The notes below the pieces were generated by a model. That model was not told the origin of the DNA. It searched no databases and worked only from the letters and a program-made list of their open reading frames with translations. The translations under genes and the position numbers were made by a program. Positions 56,463 through 64,000 of a stretch of 64,000 bases of DNA are shown piece after piece; position 1 is the first letter of the stretch, and each line of letters opens with the position of its first letter. Origin of the DNA: Litorimonas haliclonae (GTDB taxonomy: Bacteria > Pseudomonadota > Alphaproteobacteria > Caulobacterales > Maricaulaceae); the NCBI RefSeq assembly GCF_965138505.1, contig NZ_CBCSCO010000006.1, forward strand, positions 62,001 to 126,000, read 5' to 3'.

Positions 56463-57383
56463 TTACTGCAATCCAACCTTCTTGATGCGGCGATTATTGT
56501 CCCAAGCATCATAGCTAAAGACGGCAACGCCGACCCAGATAAAGGCAAAACAGATTGCATGGGCAAGGGTGAAAACTTCGCCGAAATAAAGCCCGCACAT
56601 AAATTGCAGGGTCGGGCCAATATATTGCAAAAATCCGAGCGTAGCCAATTTGAGCCTCCGAGCGGAAAAGGCGAACGCCAATAGGGGCAAAACTGTAACG
56701 GGTCCAGCGAGGAAGATAAGCGTTTTAAGACCCCACGCTGCAGTTTCGACCTGAAGTGGCCCTGCCTGCCGAAGATAGAGTAAGAAAAACAAAGCCGGAA
56801 TCATGAGCAAAATCGTCTCAATGAAGAGCCCCGGCATTGCGCCGATCTCCACATATTTACGGATGACGCCGTAAAGCGTGAAGGTGACCGCAAGACACAG
56901 GGCGATTATTGGGAAGACGCCGCCGTAAAGCGTCAAAATGGCAACGCCCACGAGGGCCAAAAGCGCAGCTAGTCCCTGTAGTTTAGACAGTTTCTCACTA
57001 AAAAACACAACGCCTACAAGGACATACATAAGTGGGTTGATGTAATATCCGAGACTTGCTTGAAAGATTTGCCCGTCTTGGATCGCGAAGATATAAACGC
57101 CCCAGTTAAACGCCAAAGCCACAGCCGCAAATAAGAGAAGCAAGACTGTCTTGGGGTTTTTCAGGGCAACTAAAACGTCGTCGACCTGCTTCCGAAACAG
57201 GATAATGAGAAGGCCGAAAGGCACAGAAAAGAGTATGCGATAAGCCACAAATTCCGCCGGCGGGACGGATTGCGTGAGCTTAAAATAGATCGGGAACATA
57301 CCCCACATCGTGTAGGCGGCAATGCCGGCCAGAAGCCCTTGCCGCGCTAAGTCTGTTGCTGGGGATTTATCCTGATAAGACAT
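56463..57383 (-). CDS. rarD: RarD-family (EamA) drug/metabolite transporter
   Basis: The 306-residue inner-membrane transporter has about ten membrane segments. RarD features are GLLAGIAAYTMWGMFPIYFKLTQSVPPAEFVAYRILFSVPFGLLIIL, FNWGVYIFAIQDGQIFQASLGYYINPLMYVLVGVVFFSEKLSKLQ and GFLQYIGPTLQFMCGLYFGEVF. RarD homologues are named from chloramphenicol sensitivity; the natural substrate is unknown. It is divergent from rpsD and has no strong ribosome-binding site. Confidence 0.92.
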   Translation of the reverse strand: MSYQDKSPATDLARQGLLAGIAAYTMWGMFPIYFKLTQSVPPAEFVAYRILFSVPFGLLIILFRKQVDDVLVALKNPKTVLLLLFAAVALAFNWGVYIFAIQDGQIFQASLGYYINPLMYVLVGVVFFSEKLSKLQGLAALLALVGVAILTLYGGVFPIIALCLAVTFTLYGVIRKYVEIGAMPGLFIETILLMIPALFFLLYLRQAGPLQVETAAWGLKTLIFLAGPVTVLPLLAFAFSARRLKLATLGFLQYIGPTLQFMCGLYFGEVFTLAHAICFAFIWVGVAVFSYDAWDNNRRIKKVGLQ

Positions 57384-57477
57384 AAGTTGCGATTGTCACA
57401 CGGGGGAAGGAAAAACAATCTCTATATTTGCAAGACTAAGAGGGCATCATTGCAGGCAAAGAGGCTGAAAAGGGCAG

Positions 57478-57505
57478 TTGACTTGGCCGGGGTAGGCGCT
57501 AAAAG
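57478..57505 (+). promoter_or_regulatory. Likely rpsD promoter
   Basis: TTGACT (57478-57483) and TAAAAG (57500-57505) are 16 bases apart, about 98 bases upstream of the rpsD start. S4 represses its own synthesis in some bacteria, so the leader may hold a binding site, but none was resolved. Confidence 0.4.
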
Positions 57506-57602
57506 CCGCGACTTATTACGGGTGAGTGTGGTGCCGCCGTTGAAATTGCTATCCGAATTGGTTGGATAAGCCGAGCCACGCTAAAAGAAAGAGTATAAAC
57601 GC

Positions 57603-58220
57603 ATGTCTAAGCGTAATTCAGCTAAATATAAAATTGATCGCCGTATGGGCGAAAACATTTGGGGTCGTCCCAAATCACCAGTTAACAAGCGCGCCTACGG
57701 TCCCGGTCAACACGGTCAAAACCGCCGCGGTAAAATGTCAGACTTCGGTACGCAGCTTCGCGCCAAGCAAAAGCTTAAAGGCTATTACGGCAATATTCTG
57801 GAAAAGCAGTTCCGTCGTACATATGAGCAAGCGACACGGATGAAGGGCGATGCGTCCGAAAACCTTATCGGTTTGCTAGAGCGCCGTTTGGACGCGATTG
57901 TTTACCGCGCGAAATTTGTCCCAACAGTTTTCTCTGCGCGTCAGTTCGTGAACCACGGCCACATTCTTGTAAACGGCAAGAAAGTGAATATCCCGTCTTA
58001 CCGCTGCCAAGTAGGTGACGTCATTGAAGTGCGCGAAAAGTCCCGCACAATGGCGCTCGTTCTCGAAGCTCTGGAAAGCGCCGAGCGCGAAACTCCTGAT
58101 TATGTCAGTGTGGATCCGAAAGCGATGCAAGCAACGTTCACACGCGTCCCAAGTTTTGACGAAGTGCCATACCCAGTGGTTATGGAACCTAACCTCGTTG
58201 TGGAATTCTACTCTCGCTAA
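57603..58220 (+). CDS. rpsD: 30S ribosomal protein S4
   Basis: This is the primary 16S rRNA-binding protein that nucleates the body of the 30S subunit. The 205-residue product has MSKRNSAKYKIDRRMGENIWGRPKSPVNKRAYGPGQHGQNRRGKMSDFG, RRLDAIVYRAKFVPTVFSARQFVNHGHILVNGKKVNIPSYRCQVGDVIEV (S4 RNA-binding domain) and the usual C-terminal PYPVVMEPNLVVEFYSR. It is monocistronic with its own promoter and a strong terminator. The zinc-type Cys cluster of the C+ form is absent. Confidence 0.97.
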   Translation: MSKRNSAKYKIDRRMGENIWGRPKSPVNKRAYGPGQHGQNRRGKMSDFGTQLRAKQKLKGYYGNILEKQFRRTYEQATRMKGDASENLIGLLERRLDAIVYRAKFVPTVFSARQFVNHGHILVNGKKVNIPSYRCQVGDVIEVREKSRTMALVLEALESAERETPDYVSVDPKAMQATFTRVPSFDEVPYPVVMEPNLVVEFYSR

Positions 58221-58244
58221 TTGGCGAGGGACACCTCAAAAGAA

Positions 58245-58270
58245 AACCCGCCAATTCGGCGGGTTTTTTT
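58245..58270 (+). terminator. Rho-independent terminator of rpsD
   Basis: ACCCGCC (58246-58252) pairs with GGCGGGT (58258-58264) around AATTC, followed by seven T. It is a strong hairpin 25 bases after the rpsD stop. Confidence 0.9.
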
Positions 58271-58295
58271 ATGTCTTGAAATCACGTGCCCATGG

Positions 58296-58883
58296 TCAGA
58301 CCCGGCTCCAGACAACCCGATATTGTTGAGTGGAGTTAGGAGATAATCCGCGGACCTTTTCATCAAAGAGATAAAACCCCTTGCCCTGAAACTGAAAACG
58401 CTGCGTGCCGGTTTGATCATTGGTGATTGTAAAGCTTTTATGGCCGATGACGTCGCAGTTGAAAACTTCGATCACAAAGGCCGGGCGGCAGCGTTTTATT
58501 TCCAATTCCAACTCCGCTCCGGGCGGCAGAGCGTATTGAGCTTGAATTGTCTGCCCGCTTCGCAGGTAAGTCCGCTTTACGCTGAAGGCATCCCAATAGG
58601 CTTGCAGGATGAATGGGCTGTCCTCGTCCTTTAACCGGGCCGAAGATTGATTATGGTTGGAGTCGGCAATAACCTCTCGGGCGCTGACGAAAGCCGGCAT
58701 ATAGTGCAGGCTGACATAGCAGAGCGCGCCGCCTAGGATTAGCGATAAAGCAGACCCAATGGCTCTGCCTATACCCATGGATTTCTTGCGGCTTACTGTC
58801 TTCCGATACGAATAAGCTGCATTGAACCCAGATATTTTGTTTTTTTTATGCGCCGATAATTCGGCAATTCCGAATTTTGACAT
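58296..58883 (-). CDS. Hypothetical membrane-anchored protein
   Basis: The 195-residue protein has a basic N-terminus (residues 1-40, AHKKNKISGF, RKTVSRKKSMG), one membrane segment at about 41-60 (AIGSALSLILGGALCYVSLHYM), and an extracytoplasmic beta-rich domain with two Cys (CRPAFVIEVFNCDVIG) that may form a disulfide. ATG 58883 follows AAGGAGG at 12 bases; a GTG at 58910 is less likely because it would add GDQGGRFK. No family is recognised. It sits alone after rpsD, facing its terminator. Confidence 0.75.
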   Translation of the reverse strand: MSKFGIAELSAHKKNKISGFNAAYSYRKTVSRKKSMGIGRAIGSALSLILGGALCYVSLHYMPAFVSAREVIADSNHNQSSARLKDEDSPFILQAYWDAFSVKRTYLRSGQTIQAQYALPPGAELELEIKRCRPAFVIEVFNCDVIGHKSFTITNDQTGTQRFQFQGKGFYLFDEKVRGLSPNSTQQYRVVWSRV

Positions 58884-58980
58884 CTTAAATCTGCCTCCTT
58901 GGTCCCCCACAGACCATGAAGTAGACTACCGAAAAGTCATTTCAGATAAATTAAGACGTCGTTAAGACGTTATTATCCAG

Positions 58981-59307
58981 CTAGGCTGCTGTTTTTACGC
59001 CTTTTTCAGCGAGAAGAGCGCGAAGCTCACCGCTTTCGAACATTTCGCGGATGATATCGCAGCCGCCGGTGAACTCACCTTTGACGAAGAGCTGAGGAAT
59101 TGTCGGCCAATTGTTGTAGTCCTTGATGCCTTGGCGAATTTCGGGGTCTTCTAGAACATTTACGCTGGCATATTCAACGCCGAGGTAATCCAGCACTTGG
59201 ACGACGGTTGAAGAGAAACCGCATTGTGGGAAAACGGGCGTGCCTTTCATATAAAGGACAACGTCATTTTCGGAAACGGTTTTGGCAATACGGTCTTTGA
59301 CTTCCAT
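58981..59307 (-). CDS. grxD: Monothiol glutaredoxin, Grx4/GrxD type
   Basis: This CGFS-type glutaredoxin carries Fe-S clusters and partners with BolA. The 108-residue protein has VVLYMKGTPVFPQCGFSSTVVQVLDYLGVEYASVNVLEDPEIRQGIKDYNNWPTIPQLFVKGEFTGGCDIIREMFESGELRALL, with the active-site CGFS and the glutathione-contact WPT and GGCD. ATG 59307 follows AGGAAAG. It lies 91 bases after bolA at the end of the purine operon, the usual order in Alphaproteobacteria. Confidence 0.95.
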   Translation of the reverse strand: MEVKDRIAKTVSENDVVLYMKGTPVFPQCGFSSTVVQVLDYLGVEYASVNVLEDPEIRQGIKDYNNWPTIPQLFVKGEFTGGCDIIREMFESGELRALLAEKGVKTAA

Positions 59308-59398
59308 GGTCTTATCTTTCCTAAGAGGTTCGATCTGCATGTAAGCAGACCCTCACAAAGTTCAAGGGCTCAAGAGCGGCGGCGCGCTCAACAGGGGA

Positions 59399-59641
59399 CT
59401 AAGATGGCGTCCGGGTTTCCAGCGCCAGAGCGTGAAGCTCCCCATCGGCCCCGTCCATTTTACCCTGAAGGGCCGCGTAAACGAGTTGATGTTGTCTGAC
59501 GCGGTTTAACCCTTCAAAAGCAGGACTAACAATCACAGCCTTCCAGTGGTTGTTATCCCCGGCCAGATCAATCATTTCAACTTCGGCGTCTGGCAGCGCC
59601 TGTCGTATCATAGCCGCGATGTCTTCTCCTCGCATAGCCAT
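59399..59641 (-). CDS. BolA family protein
   Basis: The 80-residue BolA-like protein has EDIAAMIRQALPDAEVEMIDLAGDNNHWKAVIVSPAFEGLNRVRQHQLVYAALQGKMDGADGELHALALETRTP. The conserved His residues (NNHW, RQHQ, LHAL) contact Fe-S clusters and Grx. Together with the following CGFS glutaredoxin it probably forms an Fe-S trafficking or sensing pair. It overlaps the purL stop by one base (TAATG), linking this pair to purine synthesis. Confidence 0.94.
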   Translation of the reverse strand: MAMRGEDIAAMIRQALPDAEVEMIDLAGDNNHWKAVIVSPAFEGLNRVRQHQLVYAALQGKMDGADGELHALALETRTPS

Positions 59642-61854
59642 TAGGCTTCAGCCCCAGTGAGGAGATTAGGGAGCCATTCTTCGTGTTTCTGACGCAGACC
59701 CGCCAGAGTGACATCAAATGCGCCTGCGGCCTGAATGCGGTCGCCGCCGACGGTGCCAACGACTTGCGCGGTGAGTCCTTTGGCTTGAGCGGTTGAGACC
59801 ACGGGGTTCACCGAGTTTTTCTCAACAGAGACCAGATAACGCGCCTGATCCTCACCAAACAACCACCCATGCGTCGGGCCGTCCGGTGCGGCTTGAAGGC
59901 TCACGCCGATATTAGACGCAAAAGCCATTTCACAAGCGGCAATTGCGAGGCCGCCATCTGAGCAATCATGCACAGCATTGACGCGCTTGTTGCGAATAAG
60001 CTTGCGGATGTAATCGCCATTGGCTTTTTCTTTTTGCAAATCCACAGGAGGCGGCGCGCCGTCTTCGCGAGACAAAATTTCCGACAGATAAATGGATGCG
60101 CCGAGCCAGCCCGTGGTCTCTCCAATCAAAATCAGCGTATCGCCGTCTTTCGCGCCTTTTAAGGTCTTGAAGAAATCAAGATTCGGGATGAGACCCACGC
60201 CGCCGACCGCAGGTGTAGGCGGGATCGCCTCACCATTAGTTTCGTTATAGAGCGAGACATTGCCGGAGACGACCGGATAGGCAAAGGCGCGGCAGGCTTC
60301 GTTCATGCCGTCAATGGCGCCGACGAACTGTCCCATAATTTCGGGGCGTTCTGGATTGCCGAAATTCAGGCAATCGGTAATCGCAATCGGATCTGCGCCA
60401 ACGCAGGAAAGGTTACGCCAAGTCTCGGCCACGCATTGCTTGCCGCCTTCATAGGGGTCAGCCTGCACATAACGCGGCGTACAATCGGTCGTGATAGCGA
60501 CCGCTTTATTTGTACCGTGTATACGCACAATCGCCGCGTCGCCGCCAGATTGGCTGGAATCAATTGTATCAGTCATCACATGACGGTCATATTGCTCCCA
60601 AATCCAGCGCTTGGACGCAATGTCCGGTGATTGAATGATTTTAACGAGGGCGTCATTGTAATCTTGCGTCTCGTGAATCTCTTCCGCAGTCAGAACCGGC
60701 CGAGGCTCCGTCTTCACATGCGGGCGGTCATAATTCGGGGCGTCATCCGCTAGAGGCGAAATAGGAATATCGCAGACGACTTTACCTTTGTGATTGAGAA
60801 CCAAATTCCCTGTATCGGTCGTGACACCGATTTTAGCGACGTCCAATTCCCATTTCTCAAAAACATCAAAAGCGAGCTGCTCTTTACCTGGCTGTATCAC
60901 CATGAGCATCCGCTCCTGAGATTCAGAGAGCATCATCTCATAAGGCGTCATGCCTTCTTCGCGTTGGGGAACCTTGTCGAGATCAAGGTCAATCCCGACG
61001 CCGCCCTTATCCGCCATTTCAATGGAGGAGGAGGTCAGGCCTGCGGCACCCATATCCTGAATGGCGATAATAGCGTCTGTCGCCATGAGTTCCAGACAGG
61101 CTTCAATCAGGAGTTTTTCCTTGAACGGATCGCCGACCTGAACGGTAGGGCGTTTTTCATCGCTTTCATCATCAAATTCGGCGGAGGCCATCGTCGCGCC
61201 GTGAATGCCGTCCCGGCCGGTTTTAGAGCCGACGTAAAAAATCGGATTTCCAACACCTTTGGCGGCCGAGTAAAACACATTATCGGTGCGGGCGAGGCCG
61301 ACACACATCGCATTGACAAGGATATTGCCATTATAGCCCTTGTGAAAATTGGTCTCTCCGCCGACAGTCGGAACGCCGACGCAATTGCCGTAACCGCCAA
61401 TCCCGGCGACAACGCCGTTGACCAATGTTTTGGTCTTAGGGTGAGTAGGCTCGCCGAAACGGAGCGCATTCATAAGCGCAATCGGACGCGCGCCCATAGT
61501 GAACACATCGCGCATGATACCGCCCACACCTGTCGCCGCACCTTGATAAGGCTCGATATAAGACGGGTGGTTATGACTTTCCATTTTGAAAATGATCGCG
61601 TCGCCGTCATCAATATCGATGACGCCGGCATTTTCGCCCGGGCCTTGAATGACGCGGTCGCCTGTCGTCAGGAACTTGCCGAGGTGACGGCGCGAGGATT
61701 TATACGAGCAATGCTCTGACCACATGACAGAGAATATCCCAAGCTCGTTCAAATTCGGCTCGCGGCCCAAACGCTTGAGGATAATTTTATATTCGTCTTC
61801 GGACAGACCGTGCTCGGCCACAATTTCCGGCGTGATGTCAGGAAGTTTCGCCAT
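59641..61854 (-). CDS. purL: Phosphoribosylformylglycinamidine synthase subunit PurL
   Basis: This is the large, ATP-binding subunit of FGAM synthetase, which works with PurQ (glutaminase) and PurS. The 737-residue small-type PurL has VMWSEHCSYKSSRRHLGKFL, GENAGVIDIDDGDAIIFKMESHNHPSYIEPYQGAATGVGGIMRDVFTMGARPIALMNALRFG, and HDCSDGGLAIAACEMAFAS. It overlaps purQ by one base (TAATG) and bolA by one. It is full length. Confidence 0.97.
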   Translation of the reverse strand: MAKLPDITPEIVAEHGLSEDEYKIILKRLGREPNLNELGIFSVMWSEHCSYKSSRRHLGKFLTTGDRVIQGPGENAGVIDIDDGDAIIFKMESHNHPSYIEPYQGAATGVGGIMRDVFTMGARPIALMNALRFGEPTHPKTKTLVNGVVAGIGGYGNCVGVPTVGGETNFHKGYNGNILVNAMCVGLARTDNVFYSAAKGVGNPIFYVGSKTGRDGIHGATMASAEFDDESDEKRPTVQVGDPFKEKLLIEACLELMATDAIIAIQDMGAAGLTSSSIEMADKGGVGIDLDLDKVPQREEGMTPYEMMLSESQERMLMVIQPGKEQLAFDVFEKWELDVAKIGVTTDTGNLVLNHKGKVVCDIPISPLADDAPNYDRPHVKTEPRPVLTAEEIHETQDYNDALVKIIQSPDIASKRWIWEQYDRHVMTDTIDSSQSGGDAAIVRIHGTNKAVAITTDCTPRYVQADPYEGGKQCVAETWRNLSCVGADPIAITDCLNFGNPERPEIMGQFVGAIDGMNEACRAFAYPVVSGNVSLYNETNGEAIPPTPAVGGVGLIPNLDFFKTLKGAKDGDTLILIGETTGWLGASIYLSEILSREDGAPPPVDLQKEKANGDYIRKLIRNKRVNAVHDCSDGGLAIAACEMAFASNIGVSLQAAPDGPTHGWLFGEDQARYLVSVEKNSVNPVVSTAQAKGLTAQVVGTVGGDRIQAAGAFDVTLAGLRQKHEEWLPNLLTGAEA

Positions 61855-62516
61855 TAGATCGACTCAATAATAGATTTGAAAAGGCCGAGACCGTCTGTGC
61901 CGCCGTGCAGCTCGTCCACGGCGCGTTCGGGGTGGGGCATCATGCCAAAGACATTCCCGGCTTCGTTCACAATGCCCGCGATATCGCGCATGGAACCGTT
62001 AGGATTATCGGCATATCTGAAAACCACCCGGCCTTCTTTTTCCAGCTTGTTCAACGTGGCGTCATCCGCAAAGTAACTGCCGTCATGATGCGCAACGGGA
62101 TAGGTCACAATAGATTTGGCCTCGTATTGAGAGGTAAAGCGCGTATTCGCATTGTTCACAACGAGGCGCTCTGGACGGCAGACGAATTTCAAATTTTTAT
62201 TCCGCATTAACGCGCCGGGCAGAAGGCCTGTTTCCGTCAAGATTTGGAAGCCGTTACAAAAACCTGCCACAGGTAGGCCTTTATTCGCTTTTTCCACCAG
62301 ATCGGCCACGATGGGGGAGCAAGACGCCATCGCGCCGGAGCGCAGATAGTCGCCATAGGAGAACCCGCCCGGGATGCAGACAAAATCCACATCTGCGGGG
62401 ATTTCGCTATCCCGGTGCCAGATCATTTTGGGGGCTTTGCCCGTAACTTTCTCCAAAGCGGTCGCGGCGTCGCGATCACAGTTAGAGGCGGGGAAGACGA
62501 TAACGGCAGTTTGCAC
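61854..62516 (-). CDS. purQ: Phosphoribosylformylglycinamidine synthase subunit PurQ
   Basis: This is the glutaminase subunit that feeds ammonia to PurL. The 220-residue product starts at GTG 62516 (VQTAVIVFPASNCDRDAATAL), which matches the family; longer in-frame starts would read through purS. Catalytic Cys is in GLPVAGFCNGFQILTETGLLPGAL, with the His-Glu pair in MMPHPERAVDE. It begins 4 bases after purS and overlaps purL by one base. Confidence 0.94.
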   Translation of the reverse strand: MQTAVIVFPASNCDRDAATALEKVTGKAPKMIWHRDSEIPADVDFVCIPGGFSYGDYLRSGAMASCSPIVADLVEKANKGLPVAGFCNGFQILTETGLLPGALMRNKNLKFVCRPERLVVNNANTRFTSQYEAKSIVTYPVAHHDGSYFADDATLNKLEKEGRVVFRYADNPNGSMRDIAGIVNEAGNVFGMMPHPERAVDELHGGTDGLGLFKSIIESI

Positions 62517-62520
62517 GGCG

Positions 62521-62763
62521 CTAATCCCGTAACTCGATGCGGTAGCTTTCAATGACCGTATTGGCGAGGAGCTTTTCACACATTTTTTCGACTTGGGCTT
62601 TGGCTTCGGTCTTGTCTTCGGATGACAGGTCAAGTTCTATGACTTTGCCTTGAAAGGCGTTGTTGACCTCATCAAAACCAAGATCGTTCAGAGAACGGGC
62701 AATGGCGCGGCCTTGCGGGTCTAAAACGCCGGGTTTCAAACCGATATAAACGAGGGCTTTCAT
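62521..62763 (-). CDS. purS: Phosphoribosylformylglycinamidine synthase subunit PurS
   Basis: The 80-residue bridging subunit links PurQ to PurL in the FGAM synthetase complex. It is recognisable from MKALVYIGLKPGVLDPQGRAIARSLNDLGFDEVNNAFQGKVIELDL and the helical C-terminus EKMCEKLLANTVIESYRIEL. It lies 12 bases after purC and 4 before purQ in the operon purC-S-Q-L. Confidence 0.96.
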   Translation of the reverse strand: MKALVYIGLKPGVLDPQGRAIARSLNDLGFDEVNNAFQGKVIELDLSSEDKTEAKAQVEKMCEKLLANTVIESYRIELRD

Positions 62764-62775
62764 AGGGAGTCCTGA

Positions 62776-63567
62776 CTATTCTTCGTCATTTTTAACGACC
62801 GATAAATTGGTCACATTATTTTGGCTTTGAGGCTTCAAAATACCAAGCCGCGTTGCAACTTCGGTATAAGCTTCGGTGACTTCGCCGAGATCGCGGCGAA
62901 AGCGGTCTTTGTCGAGTTTTTTATTGGTCTCGCGGTCCCACAGGCGGCAGCTATCCGGGCTGATTTCATCCGCCAAGATAACCTGATGGCCTACAACGCC
63001 GTCTTCATTGGACAGGGGCAGGCGGCCAAACTCAATTTTGAAATCAATGAGGTTGATGCCGATACCGCCAAACATACCTTGCAGGTGATCATTGATACGC
63101 AGGGTCATGGCAATCATTTCATCCAGTTCTGAGGAACTGGCCCACCCAAAGGCATGGATATGTTCTTCGGCAATAAGTGGGTCGCCCAGATCATCGCGTT
63201 TCAGGCAAAACTCAACAACAGAACGGGGGAGTTTTTCGCCTTCTTCCATGCCAAGACGCTTAGCCATGGTTCCGGCGGCAACGTTCCGGCAGATGACCTC
63301 AAGAGGGATAATCTCAACTTTTTTGATCAATTGCTCACGCATATTGAGGCGTTTGAGGAAGTGGGTCGGGATGCCGATTTCGCCCAGACGCAGCATGACG
63401 AATTCGCTGATGCGATTATTCAGTACGCCTTTGCCGTCGAGCGTGGCTTTTTTCTGGGCGTTAAAGGCGGTCGCGTCGTCTTTGAAATATTGCACAAGCG
63501 TGCCTGGTTCAGGCCCTTCATAAAGGATTTTCGCTTTGCCTTCGTAAATTTGTTTGCGGCGGCTCAT
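62776..63567 (-). CDS. purC: Phosphoribosylaminoimidazole-succinocarboxamide synthase PurC
   Basis: This enzyme (SAICAR synthase) condenses CAIR with aspartate. ATG 63567 (MSRRKQIYEGKAKILYEG) follows GGGAGAG; in-frame upstream Met codons would add 34 non-family residues. The 263-residue product has PLEVICRNVAAGTMAKRLG, INLIDFKIEFGR and LADEISPDSCRLWDRET. It has a C-terminal extension of about 20 residues, including SQNNVTNLSVVKNDEE. It is the first gene of the purine operon and divergent from DUF1476. Confidence 0.96.
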   Translation of the reverse strand: MSRRKQIYEGKAKILYEGPEPGTLVQYFKDDATAFNAQKKATLDGKGVLNNRISEFVMLRLGEIGIPTHFLKRLNMREQLIKKVEIIPLEVICRNVAAGTMAKRLGMEEGEKLPRSVVEFCLKRDDLGDPLIAEEHIHAFGWASSSELDEMIAMTLRINDHLQGMFGGIGINLIDFKIEFGRLPLSNEDGVVGHQVILADEISPDSCRLWDRETNKKLDKDRFRRDLGEVTEAYTEVATRLGILKPQSQNNVTNLSVVKNDEE

Positions 63568-63756
63568 GGGTCGCTCTCCCGGGTCGTGCGGTGAGCCGAC
63601 TTGCGACTCGCACATGTGAATTCGCCTCATAGACGGAAGGGGGGGATTTCGCAATGTGCACTGTCGCATAAATATGAGGATTTTGCGACTTGCAGTCTAA
63701 CGCCCCCCACCATAAATATAAAGAGGAACAGAGCTTATACTCAACAGGATTTAGAC

Positions 63757-64000
63757 ATGACACAATTTGAAGATCGCGAACGGGGACAGGAAACCAAATT
63801 CGTTCTGGAAGCGGCCAAAGAATTCCGGGCTGCCGCGAAGCGAAACAAAGCTCTTGGCCATTGGGCGGCAGAGATTATGGGGCGCTCTGATAAGGAAAAA
63901 TACGCTCAGGAAGTCATCGCTGCCGATATGGAAGAAAAAGGCGAAGAAGATGTCTTCCGTAAATTGAGACGCGATTTCGACGCGGCGAATGCGGATGTGT
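63757..64000 (+). CDS. DUF1476 protein (ATP synthase zeta-type inhibitor), cut off
   Basis: The first 81 codons of a DUF1476 protein are present: MTQFEDRERGQETKFVLEAAKEFRAAAKRNKALGHWAAEIMGRSDKEKYAQEVIAADMEEKGEEDVFRKLRRDFDAANADV. This family is the alphaproteobacterial zeta subunit, which inhibits F1-ATPase through its N-terminal segment. Full length is about 105 residues, so roughly 25 codons lie outside the window. It is divergent from purC, with 189 bases of shared intergenic region. Confidence 0.9.
   Translation, partial: MTQFEDRERGQETKFVLEAAKEFRAAAKRNKALGHWAAEIMGRSDKEKYAQEVIAADMEEKGEEDVFRKLRRDFDAANADV

Noticed and set aside
60790..61719. Long open frame (309 codons) antisense to purL
   Set aside because: It lies entirely within purL on the other strand, has no ribosome-binding site, and its composition mirrors purL codon bias.
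1..64000. CRISPR array, prophage or integrative element
   Set aside because: No regularly spaced repeats, integrase, phage structural genes or tRNA attachment site were seen.

Overview
The window looks like core chromosome of an alphaproteobacterium of moderate GC content (low fifties percent by eye), probably a marine, Caulobacter/Hyphomonas-like lineage. This rests on gene families and gene orders typical of Alphaproteobacteria: UbiK-lgt-MidA-pgeF, rplY-pth-ychF, DUF1285-Nudix-cca, serS-surE-pcm, purC-S-Q-L followed by bolA and a CGFS glutaredoxin, a class II DAHP synthase, and a DUF1476 (ATP synthase zeta-type inhibitor) gene. The genus is an inference. No rRNA, tRNA, CRISPR array, prophage or intact insertion sequence was seen.

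Layout. 1-3.2 kb: a cut-off exported protein, the queuosine genes queC-queE, and two exported hypothetical proteins. 3.2-10.1 kb: a four-gene minus-strand operon, moxR - DUF58 - BatA/DUF4159 - VWA/amidotransferase-like, that looks like a membrane-linked MoxR chaperone system. 10.2-14.2 kb: DUF1285, a Nudix hydrolase, a possible broken lipoprotein gene, cca, a GST and apt. 14.2-16.6 kb: ychF, pth and rplY. 16.8-20.0 kb: a large single-chain restriction-modification enzyme wedged between rplY and prs. 20.0-24.4 kb: prs, pgeF, a MidA-type methyltransferase, lgt and ubiK. 24.6-28.3 kb: a CadC-like regulator with TPR repeats beside an unknown beta-rich protein, an orphan plus-strand transcription unit with no convincing gene, the BON-LysM protein Kbp, and a VOC protein. 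28.4-31.5 kb: a 43-residue membrane protein, a CaCA exchanger, and a pterin/folate cluster (PTPS-like, FolM-like SDR, FolB, DUF2237). 31.5-36.7 kb: uvrC, two tandem CDP-alcohol phosphatidyltransferases (the first with a divergent motif), DAHP synthase and HU. 36.9-40.1 kb: accessory-type genes, namely a Gfo/Idh/MocA oxidoreductase, a beta-lactamase-fold/YciI fusion, and a ParDE toxin-antitoxin pair with a clear operator. 40.1-46.3 kb: nadE, gltX, small membrane proteins, sixA and two tandem DUF481 outer-membrane proteins. 46.5-53.9 kb: serS, a repeat-rich 770-base gap, surE, pcm, VOC, msrA, DUF817, an esterase, and an ArsR/SRPBCC pair. 54-64 kb: icd, trmJ, rarD, rpsD, then the purine operon with bolA and grxD, and the start of DUF1476.

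Most of the window is housekeeping. The parts that annotation does not fully explain are the orphan transcription unit at 26.94-27.40 kb, the palindrome-rich serS-surE gap, the restriction-modification insertion, the PTPS paralogue lacking its nucleophilic cysteine, the divergent phosphatidyltransferase, the hydrolase-YciI fusion, and several very small membrane-protein or lipoprotein genes coupled to larger neighbours.
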